Shown here piece after piece: positions 47,195 through 53,195 of a stretch of 64,000 nucleotides of DNA (its first letter is position 1; the number at the start of each line of letters is the position of its first letter). The notes under the pieces were generated by a model. It made no database searches and was not told where the DNA came from. It saw only the letters and a list, made by a program, of their open reading frames with translations. The DNA comes from Nicoliella lavandulae (GTDB lineage: Bacteria; Bacillota; Bacilli; Lactobacillales; Lactobacillaceae). A program made the position numbers and the translations under genes. The DNA lies in assembly GCF_037546185.1 (NCBI RefSeq), contig NZ_JAWMWH010000001.1:310001-374000 (forward strand), given 5' to 3'.

Positions 47195-47905
47195 TTATTC
47201 AGCGTGTTCAATTGCGCCTTCAATATCATCCTTTGAGAAATCATGATCCATATATTCAGCATTATCAATTGGTAATTGTTGATCCAAGTTACTGAAAACT
47301 TGTAATTCAATCTTACCGGTGAAGCCAGTAAAATCAAGAATATGGCCACCTTGAGACTTATCATCAGCTAAGAAATGACTGTGGAAACCACCAACAGCGG
47401 CACCATTAAATAGTTGTGGTGAGAAGTACGATAGAACCGTTCCCTTCTTATTTTCACCATCAAAAACGTGTTGTTTGTCTGAACATTCTGCCAATGTAGG
47501 ATATGGTTTACTTTGTTTAAAGACAGAACGCGTCTTCATCGTTTTAAATTCACCCGTTAACTTAATTGAGAAAAAGGCGTTAGCAAGGCTCTTAGCACCT
47601 AATACTGCTTCTGGCATCCCAGCTAAGTCTAAGTTATCAACCGACTTAAATGGTTTGTAATCAGCAAAGTGCATGTTCCCAAATGGAACGGTGAAGTCAT
47701 CACCGAGTTCATTAACATTGCCATCACCATCAATTTGATAAGCAACGCCATCTAAAATGATCAATTCACCATCAAGACCTTCACCGGTCCCGATTCCAGT
47801 GTCACCATGTTTTAGAAAATCAGCAATCTTAATCGTTCCAGTTAATAATCCGGGAACTAATAATGCTAAGGTTCCATGTTGAAATAATGTATTAGTATCT
47901 TTCAT
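47195..47905 (-). CDS. aldB: Alpha-acetolactate decarboxylase
   Basis: Converts alpha-acetolactate to acetoin, draining excess pyruvate without acid. 236 residues, the normal length. Zinc-site residues are visible in GGFHSHFL and GGHILDFTGF, and substrate-site Glu in GTGEGLDGELIILDG near the N-terminus. No acetolactate synthase gene lies alongside. AGGAGG lies 8 bases before the ATG, and a 9-base-pair inverted repeat sits just upstream in the leader. Confidence 0.93.
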   Translation of the reverse strand: MKDTNTLFQHGTLALLVPGLLTGTIKIADFLKHGDTGIGTGEGLDGELIILDGVAYQIDGDGNVNELGDDFTVPFGNMHFADYKPFKSVDNLDLAGMPEAVLGAKSLANAFFSIKLTGEFKTMKTRSVFKQSKPYPTLAECSDKQHVFDGENKKGTVLSYFSPQLFNGAAVGGFHSHFLADDKSQGGHILDFTGFTGKIELQVFSNLDQQLPIDNAEYMDHDFSKDDIEGAIEHAE

Positions 47906-47926
47906 TGTTTACATCCTCCTAATCCG

Positions 47927-47948
47927 TAGTGTTGAATAATCAACACTA
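47927..47948 (-). promoter_or_regulatory. Perfect inverted repeat in the aldB leader
   Basis: TAGTGTTGA-N4-TCAACACTA, 22 bases before the aldB start and beside its ribosome site. It could be a protein operator or a translation-modulating hairpin. Confidence 0.55.
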
Positions 47949-47997
47949 TGTAACTATTATTTCATATATATTTATAATATACAAAAATTTAAACCAT

Positions 47998-48026
47998 TAA
48001 AAAAAGAACCACCAAATGGTAATTCT
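47998..48026 (-). terminator. Weak terminator after the long NlpC/P60 gene
   Basis: AGAATTACCA / GGTGGTTCT imperfect stem followed by TTTTTTT on the minus strand. Confidence 0.6.
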
Positions 48027-48034
48027 CATTTTAA

Positions 48035-49285
48035 CTAAGCTACTCGTCTAACAACGTGGTTAAATCGCTTAGACCAATGTGGATCAGACAAGCTAGAAAC
48101 GTCAACTCCATGACTATCAGTCGATGGTGAATCGTTTAAGAATAATCCATTGCCTAAATAAATTCCAACGTGACAGAATGCTCCTTCTTTTTTATCATTA
48201 AAGAAGAAGATATCACCACGTTTCATATCTTTATAATTAACGGCGCGCCCTTCGTTTTTAAGAGTGTAGGTAGTTGCAGTTACTGAACCTAAAGTCACTC
48301 CAGCCTTAGCGTAGATATAATGGATAAATGAGGAACAATCAAATCGACGTGCTGCGATACTAGCAGCAGTCCGACCACCACCCCATGAATAAGGTGATTT
48401 ACCAACTAATGCCATTCCGGCACTAATTGCTTTTTCGATTTTGGTGTTGTTACTCTTTAAACCATCTAAATCAAATTTCATATCTTTACCATTAATGTAG
48501 TAGTTTTGGCCATCTTTAGTTACCCGGAAGTAACCGTCTTTAGTATTCGTATACTTACGATAGTTTACATTTAACAATTGATCACTTAATCCTAGACTAT
48601 CGGCCGTTCCCACTTTTTGGGCTCCCTTAGTGTTAGCAGGGGCAGAGTAAACTGCAGCATCACTACTATTGACCTTCATCTTAGCACTCATACTACCTTG
48701 TTCTGTCACGTATTGATTAAAAGCATCGCTACTAATCCAACCGCGATCAGTTTTATAATACGTATCCTTATTAGTCTTAGCTACTCGACTTAACTTAAAG
48801 CTCTTGCCATAACTACCCTTGGCAGATGAAAGCTTATCAACGTTATTTAAATCCTTGTAGAAGTTATAACTAGTCTTATATAATTTCTTAGTAGCACTGT
48901 AAGGCTGATTATATGTAGTCGACTTAGTTTGTTTTTCTTTTGTTACTCCATTATCATTGGTTGTAGTTTTAGTCTTCTTAACCGTTTTTGAAGCACCACT
49001 TGATTCAGTGGTAGTAGAACTTTCTTCCGTACTGGTTGAATAACTACTAGTTGTATCATCAGCAGATTGATTTTGCGCAGCACTACTATCAGTCTGTGAG
49101 CTACTTTGGGATGCACTACTAGCGCTTTGGGATGCATCTTGAGATGAGCTACTAGCTACCTGTGATTGACTAGTGCTATTAGCAGTAGTATCGGCAGCAG
49201 CGCTGGTAGGATTAGTAAGTGTTAATCCTACAATTGATGCGGTAGTAATTCCAGCTACCGCTAATAATTGGTTTATTTTATTCAT
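48035..49285 (-). CDS. Secreted NlpC/P60 endopeptidase, long form
   Basis: 416 residues. Signal peptide (INQLLAVAGITTASIVGLTL), a Ser/Gln/Thr-rich wall-spanning linker (about residues 30-115), a basic central region with two SH3-like surface repeats (about 130-265), and a C-terminal NlpC/P60 domain. That domain has Cys in RFDCSSFIHYIY, GDIFFF and His in CHVGIYLGNGLFL. GKSPYSWGGG precedes the catalytic Cys as in p60-like peptidoglycan peptidases. A perfect WalR-type box lies about 80 bases upstream. Confidence 0.9.
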   Translation of the reverse strand: MNKINQLLAVAGITTASIVGLTLTNPTSAAADTTANSTSQSQVASSSSQDASQSASSASQSSSQTDSSAAQNQSADDTTSSYSTSTEESSTTTESSGASKTVKKTKTTTNDNGVTKEKQTKSTTYNQPYSATKKLYKTSYNFYKDLNNVDKLSSAKGSYGKSFKLSRVAKTNKDTYYKTDRGWISSDAFNQYVTEQGSMSAKMKVNSSDAAVYSAPANTKGAQKVGTADSLGLSDQLLNVNYRKYTNTKDGYFRVTKDGQNYYINGKDMKFDLDGLKSNNTKIEKAISAGMALVGKSPYSWGGGRTAASIAARRFDCSSFIHYIYAKAGVTLGSVTATTYTLKNEGRAVNYKDMKRGDIFFFNDKKEGAFCHVGIYLGNGLFLNDSPSTDSHGVDVSSLSDPHWSKRFNHVVRRVA

Positions 49286-49363
49286 AATTTATCGATCACT
49301 CCTATATCTTTACATAAATATTATATAATATTAGATAACAATCAATAAACTAAATCTTTATGA

Positions 49364-49380
49364 TGTAAACAAAATGTAAT
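49364..49380 (+). promoter_or_regulatory. WalR-type box upstream of the long NlpC/P60 gene
   Basis: TGTAAA-CAAAA-TGTAAT matches TGTWAH-N5-TGTWAH exactly. It is on the opposite strand to the hydrolase gene it precedes. Confidence 0.5.
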
Positions 49381-49504
49381 AAGCACACAACCAATTAATT
49401 TAATTTGTGATTTTCCAAATTTTCTTTTATGCTAACAATCGTTGACTTAACAGTCATTTGCAACAAAATAATAAAATGATAAGTAAATTAAATCATTATA
49501 AGTG

Positions 49505-49533
49505 TTGACATATTTCTCTAACCATATTATTAT
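49505..49533 (+). promoter_or_regulatory. Promoter of the leader peptide and tRNA-Asn array
   Basis: TTGACA (49505-49510), 17-base spacer, TATTAT (49528-49533). No other promoter is visible between here and the first tRNA. Confidence 0.75.
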
Positions 49534-49573
49534 ATAAACATAAATTAAATCGAAACTAAAAGGAGGCGAAACC

Positions 49574-49705
49574 ATGCTAAAGGCTAAGATGATTTCAGCA
49601 GTTCAATCAAATAATAATACCAATGCTAATTACAATAATAATAATAATAGCAATAATAATAATTGTAATTCGTATGGGTATTTCTTTAGCGTGGTAAACG
49701 CCTAA
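49574..49705 (+). CDS. Asn-rich leader peptide (43 residues) ahead of the tRNA-Asn array
   Basis: An ATG with AAAGGAGGCG 7 bases upstream opens a 43-codon ORF: MLKAKMISAVQS, then an Asn-dominated stretch (residues 13-32), then SYGYFFSVVNA. Sixteen of 43 residues are Asn, nearly all AAT. It is the only ORF on the predicted transcript, which then runs through alternative hairpins, a terminator and seven tRNA-Asn genes. Codons 33-36 overlap the RNA segment (GTATGGGTAT) that pairs with the next segment, so ribosome position would decide the fold. This is the layout of an amino-acid leader peptide such as those of his or phe operons. It resembles no protein family. Confidence 0.75.
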   Translation: MLKAKMISAVQSNNNTNANYNNNNNSNNNNCNSYGYFFSVVNA

Positions 49706-49810
49706 AACTAACTTGTATCCATACTTTGATGAAAAGCGTGGATACCCTTTCTTAAAATTCTGCAATACCAAAGGACCCGCATTTCATCTTAAGAATGCGA
49801 GTCCTTTTTC
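49672..49810 (+). promoter_or_regulatory. Five-segment transcription attenuator of the tRNA-Asn array
   Basis: Segments read by eye: A GTATGGGTAT (49672-49681, inside the leader), B GTATCCATAC (49715-49724), C from GCG through CCTTT (49736-49750), D AAAGGACCCGC (49770-49780), E in the terminator 3' arm. A:B is 10 pairs, B:C 7 pairs (GTATCCA/TGGATAC) plus CTTT/AAAG, C:D about 10 pairs with a bulge and small loop, D:E the terminator. Neighbouring pairings exclude each other. A ribosome stalled at Asn codons leaves A free, giving A:B, then C:D and readthrough. One that reaches the stop covers A, giving B:C and termination. Confidence 0.7.
49770..49810 (+). terminator. Intrinsic terminator between leader and tRNA array
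   Basis: AAAGGACCCGCATT / AATGCGAGTCCTTT stem with one mismatch, then TTTTTCTTT. It ends 20 bases before the first tRNA, leaving no room for a separate promoter. Confidence 0.88.
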
Positions 49811-49830
49811 TTTGATTCAATTTCAATTAT

Positions 49831-49902
49831 TGCCCCGTAGTTCAATGGTAGAATACCGCACTGTTAATGCGTAGGTTGTTGGTTCGAGTCCAACCGGGGC
49901 AG
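49831..49902 (+). tRNA. tRNA-Asn(GTT), type A, copy 1
   Basis: 72 bases fold as a cloverleaf: acceptor TGCCCCG/CGGGGCA, D arm GTTC/GAAT, anticodon loop CTGTTAA, T arm GTTGG/CCAAC, discriminator G. CCA is not encoded. Pair 27:43 is a C-T mismatch and pair 1:72 is T-A. Confidence 0.95.
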
Positions 49903-49938
49903 TTGATCCTTCCTTAGGATCTGTTCATTTTCACTTCT

Positions 49939-50010
49939 TGCTCAATAGTTCAATGGTAGAATACCGCACTGTTAATGCGTAGGTTGCTGGTTCGAGTCCA
50001 GCTTGAGCAG
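49939..50010 (+). tRNA. tRNA-Asn(GTT), type B, copy 1
   Basis: The same D and anticodon arms as type A, but acceptor TGCTCAA/TTGAGCA and T stem GCTGG/CCAGC. Every difference is compensated on the other strand of its stem, so both types are under selection. Confidence 0.95.
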
Positions 50011-50048
50011 TTCGTTCCCCTTTGGGAACGGCTTCATATCTCTCTTTT

Positions 50049-50120
50049 TGCCCCGTAGTTCAATGGTAGAATACCGCACTGTTAATGCGTAGGTTGTTGG
50101 TTCGAGTCCAACCGGGGCAG
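50049..50120 (+). tRNA. tRNA-Asn(GTT), type A, copy 2
   Basis: Identical to copy 1 of type A; it begins 218 bases after it. CCA not encoded. Confidence 0.95.
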
Positions 50121-50156
50121 TTGATCCTTCCTTAGGATCCGTTCTTTCTCTCTTTT

Positions 50157-50228
50157 TGCTCAATAGTTCAATGGTAGAATACCGCACTGTTAATGCGTAG
50201 GTTGCTGGTTCGAGTCCAGCTTGAGCAG
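50157..50228 (+). tRNA. tRNA-Asn(GTT), type B, copy 2
   Basis: Identical to type B copy 1, 218 bases downstream of it. Confidence 0.95.
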
Positions 50229-50266
50229 TTCGTTCCCCCTTGGGAACGGCTTCATATCTCTCTTTT

Positions 50267-50338
50267 TGCCCCGTAGTTCAATGGTAGAATACCGCACTGT
50301 TAATGCGTAGGTTGTTGGTTCGAGTCCAACCGGGGCAG
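50267..50338 (+). tRNA. tRNA-Asn(GTT), type A, copy 3
   Basis: Identical to the other type A copies, same 218-base period. Confidence 0.95.
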
Positions 50339-50374
50339 TTGATCCTTCCTTAGGATCCGTTCTTTCTCTCTTTT

Positions 50375-50446
50375 TGCTCAATAGTTCAATGGTAGAATAC
50401 CGCACTGTTAATGCGTAGGTTGCTGGTTCGAGTCCAGCTTGAGCAG
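50375..50446 (+). tRNA. tRNA-Asn(GTT), type B, copy 3
   Basis: Identical to the other type B copies, same 218-base period. Confidence 0.95.
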
Positions 50447-50484
50447 TTCGTTCCCCCTTGGGAACGGCTTCATATCTCTCTTTT

Positions 50485-50556
50485 TGCCCCGTAGTTCAAT
50501 GGTAGAATACCGCACTGTTAATGCGTAGGTTGTTGGTTCGAGTCCAACCGGGGCAG
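50485..50556 (+). tRNA. tRNA-Asn(GTT), type A, copy 4
   Basis: Last gene of the array, identical to the other type A copies. The terminator follows directly. Confidence 0.95.
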
Positions 50557-50557
50557 T

Positions 50558-50596
50558 AAAAAATCCCATGCTGTTGATCTCAGGCATGGGATTTTT
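50558..50596 (+). terminator. Terminator of the tRNA-Asn array
   Basis: AAAATCCCATGC / GCATGGGATTTT stem plus T run. It also faces the convergent gene at 50606. Confidence 0.9.
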
Positions 50597-50605
50597 GTTT
50601 TACAA

Positions 50606-50857
50606 TTATTTAATTGCGTTTAATGCATGGGTGAAACAATTGAGCGAACAATTAATTTCAGCCTTAATGATTGAGTAATTATAATCAACGTCTTTTTCAG
50701 TAATTTCTGATAATGGGGTTTCATTTAAAAATTTAACAAATCGGTCAATGTCTTTAATTACATTACTATTTTCATTGGTTCCGTCTAACGCGTTAATAAT
50801 ATGGGAACGGGTTCTCCGTAATGATGTTAATACCTCTGTTTGTCTTGCTTGATCCAT
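50606..50857 (-). CDS. Small hypothetical protein (83 residues)
   Basis: Not recognised. An all-helical look (MDQARQTEVLTSLRRTRSHI, VIKDIDRFVKFLNE, DYNYSIIKAEINC) with two Cys near the C-terminus. No signal peptide or membrane helix. The ATG at 50857 follows AAAGGGGA; an upstream in-frame ATG overlaps that site. Monocistronic, convergent with the tRNA array. Confidence 0.65.
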   Translation of the reverse strand: MDQARQTEVLTSLRRTRSHIINALDGTNENSNVIKDIDRFVKFLNETPLSEITEKDVDYNYSIIKAEINCSLNCFTHALNAIK

Positions 50858-50938
50858 TTTAAAATCCCCTTTCATAACTATCTTTTTAACATTATAAATA
50901 TAAATGAATATTAATCAATTAATTAGCACACAATCTAT

Positions 50939-51310
50939 TTAACTAATTTCAATTCCCTTTGCCTTTAAATTGTCTCGGCAAACGATTAAATAAGCTAAGT
51001 CATGCTCAATGTAAATCGGCGTTGTTAATGCGACCGGCTTCAAATCTGAATATGGCGCACAACTATTACCGCGATAGTTTGAATCTAACCAACGCAAATC
51101 TGGATGGTAACCACGAATTTACATTTCATTCATCACCAACTGATGAAATTGAAACAATTTATATGGTGAATAGTCAAATACATAATCAACGGTGGCGTGA
51201 CGGCGTCCCCACCCATTGCCACGTAGTGCACAAAGTTCGCGGTGCTGTCCTAACAACTGTTGACGGGGGAGCCGATTAATTAAATCCTGGTGCCATAGTC
51301 GCATTATCAA
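50939..51310 (-). pseudogene. Pyrimidine-dimer DNA glycosylase-like gene interrupted by a stop codon
   Basis: The first half reads MRLWHQDLINRLPRQQLLGQ and LCALRGNGWGRRHATVDYVF, matching the small family related to T4 endonuclease V / pyrimidine-dimer glycosylase. At 51119-51121 the frame meets TAA right after LVMNEM. The same frame then continues IRGYHPDLRWLDSNYRG and on to a stop at 50939-50941, matching the rest of the family's 120-residue length. A single change (for example AAA to TAA) explains it. The truncated 63-residue product would lack the conserved RGYHPD...YRG half and is unlikely to work. It overlaps the DUF1722 gene by 4 bases. Confidence 0.8.
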
Positions 51311-51678
51311 TCCCTCAATTCTTGAATTAATCGTGATTGTTTCAAATACTGAACATTATACTTATCAGTTAGTTGAACTAAAAACGGGCCAAGTTGATCA
51401 TTATCAGGGGTCAATGTAGCTAATGATGCTAAATAAAATTGCTTTTCAGCTGGCGTTGCTAATTTTTTAAAATAACCCCAAACATGTTGGTAGGCAGTGG
51501 TTAACGTTGCTCGTGTTGGCGATTGAACTGATGCGGTTGCTATAATTTCATGATACGCAGCCTGTTTTGCAGGGGTCCAATCGTTATGCTTCGCCAGTTG
51601 GCGAATCTGGTTATACGCTTGTTGAGAGTGCGCCATTACCCAGTACTTATTGGCTGCCCATTCTGTTTGCCAATGCAT
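51307..51678 (-). CDS. DUF1722 (YbgA-like) protein
   Basis: 123 residues. HWQTEWAANKYWVMAHSQQAYNQIRQLA, then a helical body, is the DUF1722 domain, often found fused to or beside photolyase-type and DNA-repair genes. Function unknown. The neighbouring downstream frame is a DNA-glycosylase-like gene, overlapping by 4 bases, so a repair role is plausible by context. GGAGG precedes the ATG, and the leader holds a terminator hairpin. Confidence 0.85.
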   Translation of the reverse strand: MHWQTEWAANKYWVMAHSQQAYNQIRQLAKHNDWTPAKQAAYHEIIATASVQSPTRATLTTAYQHVWGYFKKLATPAEKQFYLASLATLTPDNDQLGPFLVQLTDKYNVQYLKQSRLIQELRD

Positions 51679-51699
51679 AATTTATTCCTCCATTATTGT

Positions 51700-51742
51700 A
51701 AAAAAATAACAGGTAATAGTGACTTAACACCGTTTACCTGTT
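51700..51742 (-). terminator. Terminator hairpin in the leader of the DUF1722 operon
   Basis: On the minus strand AACAGGTAA / TTACCTGTT, 9 pairs, followed by ATTTTTTT. It lies between the promoter and the ribosome site, 22 bases before the start codon, so expression requires readthrough. Confidence 0.75.
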
Positions 51743-51786
51743 ACAAAGCTTAGCCGATATAATCGATTCGTTCTTGATTACTTCCT

Positions 51787-51814
51787 ATCATACCGCATTT
51801 TATTTATTTGTCAA
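51787..51814 (-). promoter_or_regulatory. Promoter of the DUF1722 operon
   Basis: Minus-strand TTGACA (51809-51814), 16-base spacer, TATGAT (51787-51792). Transcripts would begin near 51780, giving a leader of about 100 bases. Confidence 0.65.
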
Positions 51815-51905
51815 ATTAAATCACAGAAGCATATTAATATTATCTTTGTTATGTCTGTGCTACACTAAAAACATAAATAATATATCAATAAGCAAGGTGA
51901 TAATT

Positions 51906-52256
51906 ATGGCTAGAGATGACGATGACGAATACATGGATTTAGACGAATTAAATGATTTAGATGATTATAGCGATGCTGACGAGGATCCACTAGAAGACCT
52001 ATCTGGTGATGGCAATCGCATCATTGATGATAATGCACCCGATGATACTGATGATGATTGGGACGACAACGACGATGACACTACCGATGATTTTGATACT
52101 GACACCGCTGATGATGACGATCGTGACATTGTTGATGACTTAGGCGCTGATACCGCCGAAGATAGCGATGATGATGATAATCCAGTTGATGAACATCCTG
52201 ATGATTCAGATGAACAAAACTTTGATAATCCCGATGACACCGATGCGTGGGAATAG
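51906..52256 (+). CDS. Extremely acidic 116-residue protein
   Basis: About half of the residues are Asp and nearly 60 of 116 are acidic, against about three Arg, no Lys and one His. Sequence runs such as ARDDDDEYMDLDELNDLDDY and ADDDDRDIVDD recur with Thr, Ser and Asn between. No family recognised. The ATG at 51906 follows AAGGTG; the longer open frame upstream has no ribosome site. It lies 22 bases before the aldo/keto reductase and is probably cotranscribed. Such a chain would be disordered and could bind divalent cations or basic proteins, or mimic nucleic acid (inference only). Confidence 0.7.
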   Translation: MARDDDDEYMDLDELNDLDDYSDADEDPLEDLSGDGNRIIDDNAPDDTDDDWDDNDDDTTDDFDTDTADDDDRDIVDDLGADTAEDSDDDDNPVDEHPDDSDEQNFDNPDDTDAWE

Positions 52257-52278
52257 TTAATAGGAGGAATTAAATAAA

Positions 52279-53142
52279 ATGGAATACTTTGAATTAAATG
52301 ACGGTAACAAGATCCCTGCAGTGGGATTTGGAACTTATAAACTAACTGATCCTGATGAAACTGTAAAGGCAGTTGAATCTGCAATTAGTGCTGGATACCG
52401 TTTAATCGATACTGCTAAGGTCTACACTAACGAAGCCTTAGTTGGTGAAGGAATTAAAAACAGTGGTATCGCTCGTGACCAATTATTCGTTACTTCTAAG
52501 GTATGGATTAACGATAGTGGTTATGAAAAAACTAAGCAAGCCATTGATAATTCATTAGAAAAACTACAATTGGACTATCTAGACTTATATTTAATTCACC
52601 AACCATATGGTGACAACTACGGTTCATGGCGAGCAATGGAAGAAGCTAGAGCCGCCGGTAAGATCAAGTCAATTGGAGTTTCTAACTTCCCAGACTATCA
52701 AATTACTGATTTAGCCACTTTTAATAAGGTTAAACCAGCTATTAACCAAATCGAAATTAATCCATGGAACCAAGAAAAAGCAACTGTTGACTACCTAAAG
52801 AGTTTTGGTATTCAACCAGAAGCTTGGGCGCCATTTGCACAAGGGTATGACCATATCTTTACTAACCCAACGTTAACTGAAATTAGCAATAACCATAATA
52901 AGGGTGTTGGCCAAGTGATGCTAAGATGGTTATTCCAACGTGGGATTGTTTCAATTGCCAAAAGTGCTAAACCAGCTAGAATTAAAGAAAACATTGATAT
53001 CTTTGATTTCAACCTTTCAGACGATGAAATGAAAGCCATTAGTGCGCTTGATCGCAAGGACGGAGTCTCAGCTGATCATACTGATCCTAAGACGGTATTA
53101 CGGCTTAGCGGTTACACTGATAACTTAAACGGATTAGATTAA
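52279..53142 (+). CDS. Aldo/keto reductase (2,5-diketo-gluconate reductase-like)
   Basis: 287 residues forming an (alpha/beta)8 barrel. Catalytic tetrad residues appear in LIDTAKVYTNE (Asp, Tyr), the Lys in FVTSKVW and the His in YLIHQPYG. The NADPH site is in VSIAKSAKPARIKEN near the C-terminus. It reduces aldehydes and ketones; the substrate is not evident. Strong AGGAGG before the ATG. Confidence 0.93.
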   Translation: MEYFELNDGNKIPAVGFGTYKLTDPDETVKAVESAISAGYRLIDTAKVYTNEALVGEGIKNSGIARDQLFVTSKVWINDSGYEKTKQAIDNSLEKLQLDYLDLYLIHQPYGDNYGSWRAMEEARAAGKIKSIGVSNFPDYQITDLATFNKVKPAINQIEINPWNQEKATVDYLKSFGIQPEAWAPFAQGYDHIFTNPTLTEISNNHNKGVGQVMLRWLFQRGIVSIAKSAKPARIKENIDIFDFNLSDDEMKAISALDRKDGVSADHTDPKTVLRLSGYTDNLNGLD

Positions 53143-53154
53143 TCTAATCTAGCT

Positions 53155-53195
53155 AAAAAAGCCAAGAACGATGCAATTCGTTCTTGGCTTTTTTT
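53155..53195. terminator. Convergent terminator
   Basis: AAAGCCAAGAACG / CGTTCTTGGCTTT stem plus T run. It touches the stop codon of the flavoprotein gene on the other strand. Confidence 0.9.

Larger units (their letters stand above)
49831..50556 (+). repeat. Tandem 218-base repeat: A-B-A-B-A-B-A tRNA array
   Basis: Units of type A tRNA, spacer, type B tRNA, spacer recur three times, plus a final type A. Spacers are nearly identical and each holds a small hairpin: GATCC-N7-GGATC after type A, and CGTTCC with GGAACG after type B, possibly for processing. Open frames crossing the array on the minus strand are artefacts. Confidence 0.9.

Noticed and set aside
49972..50405. Two nearly identical 71-residue minus-strand frames (with LDSNQQPTH ends) over the tRNA array.
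   Set aside because: They are antisense to tRNA genes and repeat with the 218-base unit; this is a familiar tRNA-antisense artefact.
49831..50556. Regular repeats that could look like a CRISPR array or attachment sites.
   Set aside because: Repeats are 72-base tRNA genes with near-identical spacers; no cas or integrase gene is present.
51774..51905. Upstream extension of the acidic protein with a hydrophobic start.
   Set aside because: It lacks a ribosome site and overlaps the divergent promoter; AAGGTG before the ATG at 51906 gives the better start.
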